NCBI GenBank assembly: GCA_947652115.1 | Contig: OX393563.1 | Coordinates: 1 to 64,000 of the forward strand | Origin: Blastomussa wellsi | Taxonomy: Eukaryota > Cnidaria > Anthozoa > Scleractinia > Plerogyridae | Length of the DNA stretch: 64,000 nucleotides | Direction: 5' to 3' | Part shown: piece by piece, positions 46,921 to 59,371 of the stretch | Numbering within the stretch: the stretch's first letter is position 1 | Layout of the letters: every line of letters begins with the position of its first letter | Notes under the pieces: model-generated | What the model was told of the DNA's origin: nothing | What the model saw: only the letters and a program-made list of their open reading frames with translations | Databases searched by the model: none | Position numbers and translations under genes: made by a program

Positions 46921-47172
46921 GGCAAAAAATTGAAGAAAGTGCCCGTACGCCAATGTCCTGAGGTGGAGGTAGATAGTTTACTGCTCACTTTTTGAAATTT
47001 CCTGAAGAAAAATTGTCTCTTGTAATGTTCGTGAAGTACCTCCCATGGCAAAAAATTGAAGAAAGTGCCCGTACGCCAATGTCCTGAGGTGGAGGTAGAT
47101 AGTTTACTGCTCACTTTTTGAAATTTCCTGAAGAAAAATTGTCTCTTGTAATGTTCGTGAAGTACCTCCCAT
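46921..47172. repeat. 126-bp tandem duplication
   Basis: ggcaaaaaattgaagaaagt begins at 46921 and again at 47047; the two units are nearly identical. Confidence 0.9.
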
Positions 47173-47635
47173 TGGTCGCTAACGATTTCCGCGACCTAAA
47201 GGAAAATTGTCTCCTGCTCGCCGAAATTCCTCCTGAAAATAGACGAATGTAACCTCCGGTAGGTAGATAAGGTACGATGCTACGTTGCTAAGAATTCCGC
47301 GAAATATGAGCGTGAACACGTGAGGGAAAAACATGTTATCATTGGCTATCAAACGTTGCGTGTTTGTCAAATGTCAAAAGTTTGAAACAACGTCGGGCGA
47401 CGCCGATCTTGATGATAAATAAATTTTATGCCTGCACAAATTTGATCAAATTTAAAAATTTTTAGATAGCAAAAGCTTTTACAAAAATTTCGTGAGACTT
47501 GAACTACAATGTTAAGCCTTCTGTATTTTTCAAGGAAATAAAATTGAATGATTTTCAGAAAATTAATTTCATACAAAGCCGAGACAGCCAGACAAAAGTC
47601 GCGCCAGTGTTGGCGGCTCGCTGGGCATGGACATA

Positions 47636-48241
47636 AAGCCAATGATACACGGTTTAACATTTGTTGAGCAACAAATGTTGCGACAACTGTTGAACAGTGT
47701 GTCATGTGATGTTGAATGTTGAAATATGCCATTGAACATGCATGTTGAACGTTGTTGAACGAAAATAGAGCTTGGCTCTATTCCGTTCAACAAGTTGCCG
47801 TTTGTTGAAAGTCTAGGGAAAACGAAAAAACGTTTCAACAAGTCGCAACGATGTTCTACATATAACCTTAGCTTAATTGTACATTTAGAGTAACCATAAT
47901 TGTATAGTGCTTTTGTTTTTTTGGGAAAATTATTTCTAAGAATAAATAATGAAAAAAAAAATTTAACCGTGTATGTGTGGGGGGTTTCAACATTTGTTGA
48001 GCAACAAATGTTGGTTGTTTCTGTAGGTACCCAAATATTGCGACTGCGGTTCAACAAATGTTGAACGTTGAAATATGTCATTGAACATGTTGAACATAGA
48101 GCTTGGCTCTCTTCTGTTCAACAAGTTGCCGTTTGTTGAACGACTTGGGAAAACGCAAAACCGTTTCAGCAAGTCGCAACGATGTTCAACATTTGTTGAT
48201 CAACAAAAATTGAAAGATGTTGAACCGTGTATCATTGGCTT
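47636..48241. mobile_element. Palindromic DNA element (about 600 bp)
   Basis: Inverted ends aagccaatgatacacggtt / its complement; internal copies of ttcaacaagttgccgtttgttga occur twice (near 47787 and 48117) with caacaaatgttg palindromes. No coding region. Confidence 0.65.
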
Positions 48242-48546
48242 AAAATTATCGTAATATTCGTTTTTATGGTGTTTTATTCCGATGGTTTAGCAAAGCAAAG
48301 CCACTTTTGACAAATTATGAACTTACTAAGGTTTTAATCTGTACAAGTTAATGGTCAATTAGAACATGTTTTTTCCACACGTGTTCACGCCTCGATGCAA
48401 CCGACGGTACGTTTTTCACCGTTCCTTTCAGGGGGTGATTACATGGTGAATTTCAGCCCGGTTGGGCGGGCTGAAATATTGTTGCAATAACATGACAAAT
48501 TTAAACCCAGGCTGAAATAGAAACCATAGAAAACAACCTCACTGCG

Positions 48547-48689
48547 TGTAGTGTCCCGTATGTTAACTGTCATTATTATGGGATGGATTCTGGGATGTAA
48601 GTAGAAAAGCGAGCATGTGGTGATTAAAGCATGTTGTTGTTGTTATTGTAAAACGGAGTTATCTGATCTATTACTACAAAGACACCACA
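48547..48689 (+). repeat. Left LTR of retrotransposon 3
   Basis: 143 bp, TGTAG...CCACA, identical to 52981-53123; preceded by CTGCG. Confidence 0.96.
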
Positions 48690-48775
48690 TTTGGCGACGA
48701 GGAAAACGGATATTTAACTCGCCGAACGGCTGCTGAAGTGGAAACGAGTTTAAACAGTGCACAAAACTCGCACAG

Positions 48776-51700
48776 ATGGCCGTAAGTTTGAGCGGATTAC
48801 CTGGATTGCCTGCGTTCGACGCTGTCGGTGAGCCAGCTACACTTGCACAACGATGGTTAACTTGGAAAGACGAATTTGAGCTTTACGTTACTGCCTCTGG
48901 AATCAGCGACCCTACACAAAAAAGAGCGCTACTGCTTCACCTCGCTGGACCCAAAGTCCGAGATGTTTTCAATAATTCGATTCCTGCCGAAGCACGAGGC
49001 GAAGCGAAAGATTACAAGAAAGCTATGGACTGCCTCTCAGAGCACTTCAAGCTCAAAAAGAATGCTCCGATGGCCCGACAAACATTTTTGGCGGCTACTC
49101 CATTAGCCGGTGAAACCATCAACAACTTTATTACTCGCCTGCAGAAACTAGCGGAACATTGTGACTACGAGGGCGAAAGGGACAACCAGGTGAGAGATCG
49201 TGCCATTTCTTTCCTGAAGGACAAAAATCTCAAGTCAAAATTGTACCGTGAGGAAACACTGACTCTCAGCAAACTCATGGAAATTGTTAGTCAGTACCAT
49301 GACAAAGAAGCGCTTATTCTTATCCCCGAAAGCCAAGTAAACAGCTTGTCCAGCCATTCAAAACAAGGGGGAAAATGTTGGAAGTGCGATAAAGTTGGTC
49401 ACTTCGCGAAAGATTGCCGTCGCTCACGTGACCACAAGTGCGGAAAGTGCGGGCACATGGGTCATTTCGAAGTGTGTTGTCACTCCAAGGAGAATAAACG
49501 ACGGGATTCTAGCCGCAGTACAAGTCGTGGTCGTGGAAACTCACGAGCAAAACCCAACCGTGGACGAAGAGGAGGAAATTCAAAGGATCAACGTGATGTT
49601 CACAACGTGACCGGAGACACGAGCGCCGAGACCCACAAAAGCGATGATGATTTTTACGTGTTCAACGCTGGGAGCGCTGATGGACAGAACACTATGGAAC
49701 TCATGATTGAAGATAAGCTTGTAAACATTGTTATAGACTCTGGTGCTAGTTGTAATTTAATGTCAGAAGAAATGTTTAATTTTGTAACAGGGGGAAATGC
49801 TAGATTGTTGGAGTGTAATAAGAGAGTTTATGCTTATGCTTCTGTAGAGCCACTCCAACTTAAGGGTAAGTATAGTCTTAATGTGCAGGTACCGCAGACC
49901 CACAAATCCCTGTATACTGAGTTTTATGTAGTGTGCGGTAAGGCAGTCACCCTACTAGGCCGCAAAGCCTCCGAGTTGCTGGGCGTGCTGAGGGTCGGCG
50001 TGTCCATTAACAGCTGTGATGTTAAATGCAATGAGTTGCAAAACCCTGCAAACCAAATTGACAGAAAGGCCCTACTAAAGACCAAATTCCCAAAAGTATT
50101 TCAAGGTCTTGGCAAGCTTAAAGGGTATCAGAATGAGAATGTTCAACCAGTCACTCAGCCAGTACGCCGAATTCCCTTTAGTAGAAGAGCTAAAGTCACT
50201 GAAAAGCTAGAAGAATTGCTGAAACTTGATGTCATTGAAAAGGTAGAGGGACCAACCAGCTGGGTTAATCCCTTAGTTGTAGTGGAGAAGCCTAATGGTG
50301 ACATCAGAATATGTCTTGACATGAGGCAAGCAAATCAGGCCATTGTACGGGAGAAACACCCTGTCCCAACAGTTGAAGAGACACTTCAAGAGGTCTCCTA
50401 TGCCAAAGTTTTCTCCAAGCTAGATCTAAATATGGCCTTCCACCAAATTGAGTTACATCCAGACTCTCGGGATATCACGACATTTGCTGCGCCTGATGGC
50501 TTATACAGGTACAAACGCTTACTCTTTGGCGTGAACATGGCTACGGAAAAATTCCAGCAAATCGTGTGGCAAGTAATTAAAGGCTGTCCAGGTGCATATA
50601 ACCTCCATGATGACCTGCGAGTCGTTGGGGCAGACGACAAAGAACATGATGAGAACTTAGACAGGGTCATGCGCAAACTAGAGGAATCTGGCCTCACCCT
50701 GAACTATGATAAGTGTGACATTGGTGTTAGCAGCATGGTTTACATGGGTGATGTACTCTCTGGTGAGGGATTGAAAGTCTCCAGTGAGCGAGTGAAGGCT
50801 ATCGTTGAAGCACCAACGCCCCAAAACCAGTCTGAAGTAAGAAGTTTTCTCGGGTCGGTTCAATTTTGTGCGAAGTTCATTCCAAACTTTGCAACCATAT
50901 CAAGTCCATTGTGGGACCTGACCAGCAAAGATGTTAAGTGGCAGTGGGGTGCAAAAGAGAGAAAAGCATTTCAAGAAATCAAAGACCTGCTAACCAGAGC
51001 ACCAGTGATGGCCTACCACAGACAAGGTGCCAAAACACGACTCACAACCGATGCCTCTCCTGTTGGAGTTGGAGCGATCCTGGAGCAAGAACAAGAAGAC
51101 GGGACTTACAGGCCAATATATTACGCCAGCCGAAAGCTTAGCAAAGTTGAAGCGAGGTACTCTCAGTTTGAAAGAGAAGCTCTGGCTGTCAGATGGGCTT
51201 GCGAGAAGTTTTACCTGTACCTATACGGAATTAAATTCGAGATCCGCACTGACCACAAGCCGCTGGTCACAGTACTCAGTGCAAAGTCCAAGCCTCCATC
51301 TGCCCGGATAGAAAGGTGGCTCCTGTACTTGCAGCTGTTCCAGTACATGTTGACTCACATACCTGGCAAAGATAACGCAGCAGACGTCCTCAGCCGCCTG
51401 CCTGTTGGCTCAACTCAAGACGAGGACACTCGGGAAACTGAAGATTTTGCATACAGCGTGGCAAGTGCAGCCGTGCCAGCCGCTTTACTGCCAAAGCAAG
51501 TCGAGACTGCCACAGCAAATGATCCAACCTTACAGACTGTGCGCAAAGCTGTGACGACCGGTGACTGGACCCAGTTGTCAGGCACCACCTACAAAGCAGT
51601 TAAAGAGGAACTGTGGGTAGTAGGACAAGTAGTGATGAGAGGAACTCGTATCGTGATGCCTCAGAGCCTTTGGAAACAAACCATCATGTTAGCACACGAA

Positions 51701-52852
51701 GGTCATCAGGACATGGTCCGTACTAAAGCCAGGTTGCGAGAGAAAGTGTGGTGGCCACAAATGGACAAACAGGTGGAGGATGCCATACGTTCATGCCATC
51801 CCTGTCAACTTGTAGGACCAAGAGCAAAACCAGAGCCTGTGAGGTCAAGCAGTCTGCCTGATGGACCCTGGCAGGAGATCTCAGTTGATCTTCTTGAGGT
51901 CTCAAACGGTGAACACCTCTTAGTGGTGGTCGACTATTATTCTCGTTGGCTAGAAGCCATTCTCCTGAAGAAGACGGATGCTCAACACGTGATAAAGAGT
52001 ATGGAAGCTATTTTCAGAACACATGGGTTACCAGAAGCTCTGCGCAGTGACAATGGGCCACCATTTGCTTCAAAGGAATTTGAGGGATTCTTGGAATACC
52101 TAGGGATCAGCCATAAGAAGGGCGTACCCTATTGGCCACAGAGCAATGGAGAAGTGGAACGTGGCAATGAAACAATTCTGAAGATAGTGCGCATCGCTCG
52201 CCTTGAAGGGAAAGATTGGAGAAAAGCACTCGAGAACTTTCTCTTCCAGTATAGAGTTACCCCACATACTGTCACTGGAGTGTCACCTGCAGAACTATTG
52301 ATGGGGAGGAAACTGCGTGACAAGCTTCCTAGGGTTGAATTCTCCAAAGACCGTACAACAGAACCACATTGGCAACAGCTGTTGAGAGAGAGGGAGAATC
52401 GTGTGAAACTTCGCCAGAAGGAATATGCAGACAGAACACGAGGAGCCAAACACAGCAATATTGAGGAGGGTGACAAAGTGTTGTTAAAGCAGACACGTGA
52501 AAACAAGCTCTCACCAAACTATGAGCCAGAACCTTACATCGTTGCTCGCAAACAAGGAAATGCTGTCATCTTACAAGACACAAATGGGAACAATAAGATG
52601 CGCAACATTGCTCACATGAAGAAGTTTGTGGATCCTGAAACTGTTGACAAAGGGCAAATAGATCCGCAGCCGCTCCTACCCGAGCAGCCAGTGCAGCCTG
52701 AACAGGATCGACAGGACCAGCCGAATCCCACCCCGAGTCCACCAGCAGCGGATACACCAGAAGCTTCCTCTAACCCCTTACCTCCAGTTGTTTCGCGCCC
52801 TGTGCGTGCCAGGCAAGCGCCCGCCTGGATGAAAGATTATGTATGCGCATAG
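48776..52852 (+). CDS. Gag-Pol polyprotein of retrotransposon 3
   Basis: 1358 aa from ATG 48776. Gag-like region (about 1-190), two zinc knuckles (CWKCDKVGHFAKDC and a second C-x2-C...G-H...C), a basic Arg/Ser linker, protease with D-S-G-A, reverse transcriptase (about 460-650), RNase H (T-D-A-S), integrase HHCC finger, D-D-E core and a Pro-rich tail. The RT active site reads L-H-D-D-L rather than Y-x-D-D. Gag and pol share one frame, so no frameshift is needed. Order is Ty3/Gypsy; it resembles the widely annotated K02A2.6-like proteins. Confidence 0.93.
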   Translation: MAVSLSGLPGLPAFDAVGEPATLAQRWLTWKDEFELYVTASGISDPTQKRALLLHLAGPKVRDVFNNSIPAEARGEAKDYKKAMDCLSEHFKLKKNAPMARQTFLAATPLAGETINNFITRLQKLAEHCDYEGERDNQVRDRAISFLKDKNLKSKLYREETLTLSKLMEIVSQYHDKEALILIPESQVNSLSSHSKQGGKCWKCDKVGHFAKDCRRSRDHKCGKCGHMGHFEVCCHSKENKRRDSSRSTSRGRGNSRAKPNRGRRGGNSKDQRDVHNVTGDTSAETHKSDDDFYVFNAGSADGQNTMELMIEDKLVNIVIDSGASCNLMSEEMFNFVTGGNARLLECNKRVYAYASVEPLQLKGKYSLNVQVPQTHKSLYTEFYVVCGKAVTLLGRKASELLGVLRVGVSINSCDVKCNELQNPANQIDRKALLKTKFPKVFQGLGKLKGYQNENVQPVTQPVRRIPFSRRAKVTEKLEELLKLDVIEKVEGPTSWVNPLVVVEKPNGDIRICLDMRQANQAIVREKHPVPTVEETLQEVSYAKVFSKLDLNMAFHQIELHPDSRDITTFAAPDGLYRYKRLLFGVNMATEKFQQIVWQVIKGCPGAYNLHDDLRVVGADDKEHDENLDRVMRKLEESGLTLNYDKCDIGVSSMVYMGDVLSGEGLKVSSERVKAIVEAPTPQNQSEVRSFLGSVQFCAKFIPNFATISSPLWDLTSKDVKWQWGAKERKAFQEIKDLLTRAPVMAYHRQGAKTRLTTDASPVGVGAILEQEQEDGTYRPIYYASRKLSKVEARYSQFEREALAVRWACEKFYLYLYGIKFEIRTDHKPLVTVLSAKSKPPSARIERWLLYLQLFQYMLTHIPGKDNAADVLSRLPVGSTQDEDTRETEDFAYSVASAAVPAALLPKQVETATANDPTLQTVRKAVTTGDWTQLSGTTYKAVKEELWVVGQVVMRGTRIVMPQSLWKQTIMLAHEGHQDMVRTKARLREKVWWPQMDKQVEDAIRSCHPCQLVGPRAKPEPVRSSSLPDGPWQEISVDLLEVSNGEHLLVVVDYYSRWLEAILLKKTDAQHVIKSMEAIFRTHGLPEALRSDNGPPFASKEFEGFLEYLGISHKKGVPYWPQSNGEVERGNETILKIVRIARLEGKDWRKALENFLFQYRVTPHTVTGVSPAELLMGRKLRDKLPRVEFSKDRTTEPHWQQLLRERENRVKLRQKEYADRTRGAKHSNIEEGDKVLLKQTRENKLSPNYEPEPYIVARKQGNAVILQDTNGNNKMRNIAHMKKFVDPETVDKGQIDPQPLLPEQPVQPEQDRQDQPNPTPSPPAADTPEASSNPLPPVVSRPVRARQAPAWMKDYVCA

Positions 52853-52980
52853 TTTAGATTATTCAGAAGAGAATAAGAGACTCTGAACTTTCTTTTTGAA
52901 CACTTTATTAGTCACTTCGAGTTGGTTGTCTCTATCTCTACAGATTTACTCGTTTATTTTTGTAATAATTTGGGGGGAGA

Positions 52981-53123
52981 TGTAGTGTCCCGTATGTTAA
53001 CTGTCATTATTATGGGATGGATTCTGGGATGTAAGTAGAAAAGCGAGCATGTGGTGATTAAAGCATGTTGTTGTTGTTATTGTAAAACGGAGTTATCTGA
53101 TCTATTACTACAAAGACACCACA
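52981..53123 (+). repeat. Right LTR of retrotransposon 3
   Basis: 143 bp, identical to 48547-48689, followed by CTGCG. Confidence 0.96.
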
Positions 53124-53288
53124 CTGCGCATGCTCACGTTGCCTTTTCAGCCCGGGCTGGCATTCCATTTCGATTGCATGGACTTTTTGTAGATTTTTCA
53201 GCCCGTTTGCCCGGTTTCACAAACCGGGCTAGGAATTTCAGCCCTGGCTGAAATCTAGCCCCGGGCCAACCCTTCTCCATGTAATCAC

Positions 53289-54402
53289 AGGCGGACCACC
53301 CGATGTTTGAGTTTGTTGCGTGAAACCGATCAATGGCGGTTACAAAAGAAATATAGATGAACATAAATAAGTTGGCCGCGATTTGCTCTAAATGCTAAGT
53401 TTATCCTACATGTTCAATAAAAGTTGAGGTGAAATGTTAAATGAGTCTTGCGTGCTGTTTTTTGCCCGTTCTGAGCCGTTTAAGGTGCATGTCATTTCGC
53501 GAGATAATTTGTCGACCCCTAGATTATATAGAAGAGAAAGAGAGACAAGGCAGGCAGCACGACAGCCGGCGACCATGACCTTGTCCGGTTCAAGCCCAAA
53601 CTGACGCTAAACCGTCATGATTCTCACCTCGAAAACGCTGGCATCTGATCGAGCACAAATTTCTTTGTACTTGAGCCGAGCTTAAGCTTCATCCTTCCAA
53701 AAGTTTCCGAGAAAAGCGATCCTGAAGTCCAAAAAACAGCTTTCTCAATATGATCGGTGCCAAATTCTTGCCCAAAGGAATGTGAGTCAATTCGAATCTA
53801 CCAATCAACGCATCGAAACGCATGCTGACGTTGGCCCGTTCAAAAAGCCCAAGGACGCCTCCCATTGGTAGATTCGAATTGACTCGCATTCTTTGGAGTC
53901 CCACGTGCGCCGACGGCAGAAATTTTTAAATGTTCCAAAATTTGCCTTCCACGTTTATGGCAGAACCATCGCACTGCTCAAATTCTCTCCTCTCTTTTGG
54001 ATGCAATATGGCGGCGAAGTCGGCAAGCCTCTGACACGAACTGATTGCCGGCGCAAGCAGCGCGTGACAAAATATTTTTTTGCGATTTTCAAAATATATT
54101 TTTGGATTTCACAAAGATTTTTGGATTGTAAACTATTTTCGTATTCGTGAAAATTTATTTGTGGATCCAATAATTGTATAAAGATTTGAAATAGTTTTTT
54201 TAGATTTGACAAACTTTCTAACAAGGTTTTGCAAAAAATATTACGATTTGAAATATTTTTTTGGATTGTCCCTTCTCGGCTTCCGTACTTTTAGAAGTGT
54301 TTTATCTTTCTCTTATTACTATTTGTTGCAGCATACAACCATCATATGCGACATTTGAACAATAAAAATGGTGCTTTACAGCCAAAATTAGCGACCGAGA
54401 AC
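53289..54402. other. Non-coding stretch with a palindromic pair
   Basis: An inverted repeat at about 53775-53806 / 53863-53897 (gagtcaattcgaatctacca and complement). No gene supported. Confidence 0.45.
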
Positions 54403-54717
54403 CTAAGAAGGGACTGGGAACTAGTACTTCAACGACGTTTTTCTCAAAATCTACCCTTACGAACCCACCTTAAAATTTGAGAAAATAGTAATTGGTTCTG
54501 TCTAAACATTTATGCAAAATAAAATAAAAATCTGTAAGACAGATTTTGAGCTATTTTTAAAATAGCCAAAAAATCACATATTTCTATTTTGCTGAAAATC
54601 TGTCTTACAGATTTTTATTTTATTAGGCATGAATGTTTAATCAAAGCCAAATACTAATTTCTGAAATTTTGAGGTGGGGTCATATTCGTATTAGTATTAG
54701 TACCCAGTCCCTTTCTA
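54403..54717. repeat. Long inverted-repeat element
   Basis: gaagggactggg at the left and cccagtccctttc at the right are inverted; inside, aaaatctgtaagacagattt and its complement pair (54530-54625). Two diverged arms of about 150 bp each. Confidence 0.65.
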
Positions 54718-55123
54718 CAACCTCCTAAGCACTCGGTCGTTCATTTTGGCTATTTATTAGCATTTTTTTCGTTCAAATGTCGAATACGATTGTTGTACTT
54801 TGCGACGAATAGTAACAAGAGAAAGAAAAAAAAAACATTTCTGAACATCCAACAAGAGTTAAAAGTTGGGCTCGAAACTGTAGTAAGCCACCTCAAGCGC
54901 GGAAGTGCCCAAGTCCCACAGCACATTGGGACCTTTGACTTTGAACAGCAAAGTAACAGACGAGTGCCAAAAAATGGCGTCTTTCTGCGTGTTGTTTGGA
55001 TTTCCGAGGGAAAAAGATTGACTTTTGGAGCATTCCTTCGCACAAAGCTTCTTGACCAAGCATCAAACATCCCCTCTTGTGTGGGAAAACGTTTTGAAGT
55101 CCAAAATCTGTCCAGAATTGCCA
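54718..55123. other. Unassigned stretch
   Basis: Both strands have open frames of about 125 codons (54750-55164), but neither looks like a known protein and they overlap; I call no gene. Confidence 0.35.
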
Positions 55124-55354
55124 TAGCCCCGATCAAACGTACGGCGCATGATAGTCGAAGATAGTTTTAACTCCAACGAACTATCATTAACTATCATGCG
55201 CGTGTTCAAACGGGAAAACTATCATCGACTATCATGAAGATTTTGAACAAGTTCAAACTGAATGATAGTTGATGATAGTGCACGACAGTTCGTGTTCAAA
55301 CGGAGATGATAGCTGGAACTATCATCGACTATTATCAACTATCATGACCGGGCC
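55124..55354. repeat. MITE-like element rich in ACTATCATC
   Basis: At least ten copies of [ga]atgatag/ctatcat[cg] in both orientations between cgatcaaacg and catgaccggg. Non-coding. Confidence 0.55.
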
Positions 55355-58300
55355 TTTTTCGGAGTGAAATTTTGCAGTTCTTTGACATTAAAGACTCTCT
55401 GTCGACCGGAATGCTATGCGCCTCGCCCGAGGTTTCGTAGCCCACGAAACCTTCAATTTGTTGACTTGCAGATCATTTCGCTTTTCAATTCTTTATAATC
55501 CGAGGCATCCATCTGAATTGCTTGACAGTTGTTCGAGAAGCTATTAAACAACTGCTGGGACGCTATGGTTTTTTTGGCCATAGCGACTGCGAAGAACCCC
55601 GCGGAAGGCCGAAAGGCTCTATATGAGAAGTGTTTGAGAAAATCTGTCCAGGATCTGTGGAGTATCAAGGAATTTGCCCTTGGATGCAAGAAAAGGAAAA
55701 AGAATGTCCCCGATTGCTGCAGTGATGACATAGGCTCGATTTCCGCCGCTCTCTCGAGTCCGGTCAGCCTAGTAGTGACATTGACTCATTGCTCGTCTAC
55801 AGAACATCTGAGCACAGGAACAACTGAGACTTCCATTGCTTGTACATTGTATTCTTCCTTTTTTGAGATAACTTCAGATTTATTTCGATGATAGGTGCTT
55901 TCTCTTCTGTGTTTGATTTCTGGTAAAGGATACCTTTTATTTACAGTGAACTGAAAATGTTCGAGTATCCGTACGTGACCGGCCATCGACAAATGATGAG
56001 AAATCCCTGTAGGAATTCCAGACCGCGGTATGTAAATCGCCAACGGAAAATTAAGATATGTTCATAGCTCGTATTCTTCATCTTAGTTTGGACAGTATTT
56101 TAAGCATGGTAAGTACTTTTTATTCTGTAAATGTGATTGTGAACGCAAATAAAACAAATAAAAGCAAATTTATATTACGGAGTTGTCATTTTCAAAGTGT
56201 TGCGTGACGCTACAACACTCGTCAGGAGCCGTGACCCCGACGCGAGGTCTAATCCGAAGATCGTAGCAAAACTTGTACCAAAAGCAAACATTTTAAACCT
56301 TTGTTTTATTTTAGGCCGCCAAGTGCCCCAAATATGTTCCATTTTCAAACGATTTTCTTTAGCGACAGAATCAAAACAAAAACAAACGCTTGCAAAGCAT
56401 TCCGGTCGACAGAGAGTCTTTAATGTTGAGTTGGACACCAAAGATGTGCAAACGGAAAAATTGTACGCGGCTTGCAGACGATCTGTCTATCATCTTAATC
56501 CTGATGAATTGAACCAAGAATAAGTGAACGTAGTTGGTAGTTGAAAAAAGCAGCACATGAAACTGTTCGAGTGGAAAGAACACTCTACAGATTGTTATTG
56601 CCTGGAACATACAGTAGGAAGGCCACCATTCAAACGACAGCATGATGGGTCAGATACCGAGAGTGGGAGAGTCCCAGTAAGAAATTGAAAAACAAGACTG
56701 TCTTACTTTTAACCAACTTATGGGCATGGTGTCCAATTTAGACAAAGATCCTGGCTGTTGTTCTTTCCCTTAAACTCACGGAACATTTTAATTTTGTACT
56801 TGTTGAACTTGAGAACACGGATAAATCATTGTAAGTATATTTTATTAAATTGACTATTGTAGTTATTAAACTTGTAAGTGGCAGTACGCCAGGACGGATC
56901 CAGGGGTTGGTTAGGGTGGCTAGGCACCCTCCTTGTTCCACCAGAAAATGAAATAAGCACATTGAAATTAAAAAAATAAGGATGATCACATTAGGCAAAA
57001 ATTGTGGATTATTATTTTAGTTGCTAACATCCCTCCCACCCTATTGCCATAAAACCTGGGGTTAATATAAAATAGGAAACATAAATGTAATATTTATCAA
57101 CAGCCACCCCTTTGAAAAATTCTGGATCTGCCCCTGGATGTATTGATTGGAAGAAAGAGGGTCAAATATATCAAACCTGAATCTACAACAACCAATGTTG
57201 AAAACCATGAACATCAGAATAAGTCATATTCTGGAATGTTGTGTTGGCATCAAAACCCCAAGAGAGATGAAAAAAAAAAACCAAGACGAGAAAGGGTGTT
57301 GTTTTTTTTTTTATTTCAATTTTTTTTCTTGACATATGATTGCTTTTTTTTCTGACATATGATTGCTCTTACAAATTCGTTTAAATTTGTTGGAAAAGGC
57401 TGATAAAATTATTTTCTTCACTCTTTCAGAATAATCAGTCTTAACTTGTAAAACTTTATAATCAAATATACACTATAAACATATATTTTTTACCTGGACC
57501 ACCTGTTAACATTAAATCATGTCAGTTTTGTCACAGATTGCAGTGGTGCTTACATGAGCCCATGTAAGTAGGCCATTTCCGAGTTCACTTTTCCCTCAGT
57601 TTCAAAATGACTCTAAGTGCGAAACTATTCATATGGAAATAGGCTTGTTTTGCATGAGTATGAAGGTGCAGGTAAAAGACATTTTCACATGAATGGTTTC
57701 ACACTTAGACTTGTTTTGAGGCTGAGGCAAAAGAAAACTAGGAAATGGCCTATTAAGAGACCATTTTGAAACAAAACTAGATTCCAGGCATTAATCACGC
57801 TAAAATCTACCATGGTTTGGGTGTTCACATGAGACCGCACAAGACTGGAATTGTGCCAGTCAAAATGTTGACCTGATTTCGTTTTGGAACCAGACTTCGA
57901 CACTAAACCATTTTGAAGTTTATCCAATTCTGCCGATCCAGTGCAAACACAAAGTTAACTGTGCGAGATTTTTTCAATGCAAAAGTTTGTTCAGACTCAT
58001 GCATGCAAAGAGGGCCTTTGGGTACACAGATTTATCATGCAAATCCTAGAGGATATTTTCTGCAATACAAATGCATTTGTTAATTTATTCAATCCTGTAC
58101 TTGCGTATACCTTAGGTTATGACATACAAGGGGATAAGTGAACTACATGCCTCAAGGACAACAAGAGCCTGTGAAAATTCCCCAAATTGTATTGATTTTC
58201 AATCACACATATTTCTTACTTTTTGCCCGTAAATGTATCCAAGATATTTCTTCGCGTAAGTGTGTCTATTATAAAAACACTGACAATCCAAATATTCACA

Positions 58301-58924
58301 GGTTTTTCCGTTCTTCGATCGAAGTTGTGATCAGGTACGTGATGTACATATACAGCTCCCGGTTGAGAATTAAACTGGACTATTTTAATCTATTTCAGGT
58401 TGAATTCCAATAAATTGTCGGTAAACATCTTCTACTTGTACTTGTAAACATACATTCCATCAACAATTTTTCATTCCATTAAGCGAATGCTGTAATTTGC
58501 ATGATCAAAACAATCATTTCCTTGATAATGGAATGTTGATTACTCCGAAACGTTGGATTTTATCGTTCGTTTTCACCGTTTTATGCTGTAAGAAATCTAT
58601 TTTAATATAATGCATGGCAAAACAAAATACACGACCAATATATATTCTATTATATACTATTAACTCCCACCTGGGAAGGAACACAGTATTTCCCAGTCTC
58701 TCTTTTAGTGTTTAGCATTTCAATAGTCGTTTAACGAAACCTGACCCCTTTTAACTTCCATGAAATAAATCAGTCGGCCGACTTTGCACAAGATTCTGTA
58801 CAAGTCTGCTTTATACGTGTTACAAAATTTATTGGCACAAGTAACGGAAATAAACACACACAATACTCCTGAGTGTTCTCATTACCTATAACAAAGCTAA
58901 ACTACTGAATCTGACTGCGATGTT
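55355..58924. other. Non-coding or unassigned stretch
   Basis: Open frames at 55529-55891 and 56197-56523 lack recognisable domains; they could be fragments of host genes or chance. A gccatttcc / ggaaatggc inverted pair spans 57570-57750. No RNA gene seen. Confidence 0.35.
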
Positions 58925-59273
58925 CTAAACTTCCGTGCCGGGATAGTTGGACTCGTCGAGAACAGCATCAAGCCATCCTGCTAAATTAACCTTTTTCTGT
59001 TCAAATCCAAGAATAAATGGGTGTTTCTGTAAAAATGAAAACAAGTTTAATTTTAAACCCTGGCATGCAGTTGGCATTGATGTCAAATACATCCTTTCAA
59101 AATAACTTACGACAGGAGAAAAAAGGAAAGACACAAAATACCTGTAGTGAATATTAGGTTGATTCAAGTTGAAAAAAATAACTTCAACCAGAAAACTATT
59201 GTATTGCAAAGCAACCAGAAGGATCACTTGTCCAACGAAGTTGCCAAATAACTGGCAGCATATAATTATTATA

Positions 59274-59371
<98 letters not shown>

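Larger units (their letters stand above)
48547..53123 (+). mobile_element. LTR retrotransposon 3 (Ty3/Gypsy), very young
   Basis: 143-bp LTRs, identical as far as I can compare, ends TG...CA, perfect 5-bp duplication CTGCG (48542-48546 and 53124-53128). Primer site TGGCGACGAGG follows the left LTR by two bases; polypurine tract tttggggggaga precedes the right LTR. One open frame of 1358 codons. All signs point to a very recent insertion. Confidence 0.97.
48435..53288. mobile_element. Inverted-repeat element split by retrotransposon 3
   Basis: GTGATTACATGG at 48435 and CCATGTAATCAC ending at 53288 are inverted ends; near them ttcagcccgg and agccctggctgaaat blocks also pair. Its original size was about 280 bp before retrotransposon 3 entered. 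I could not fix its target duplication. Confidence 0.55.
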
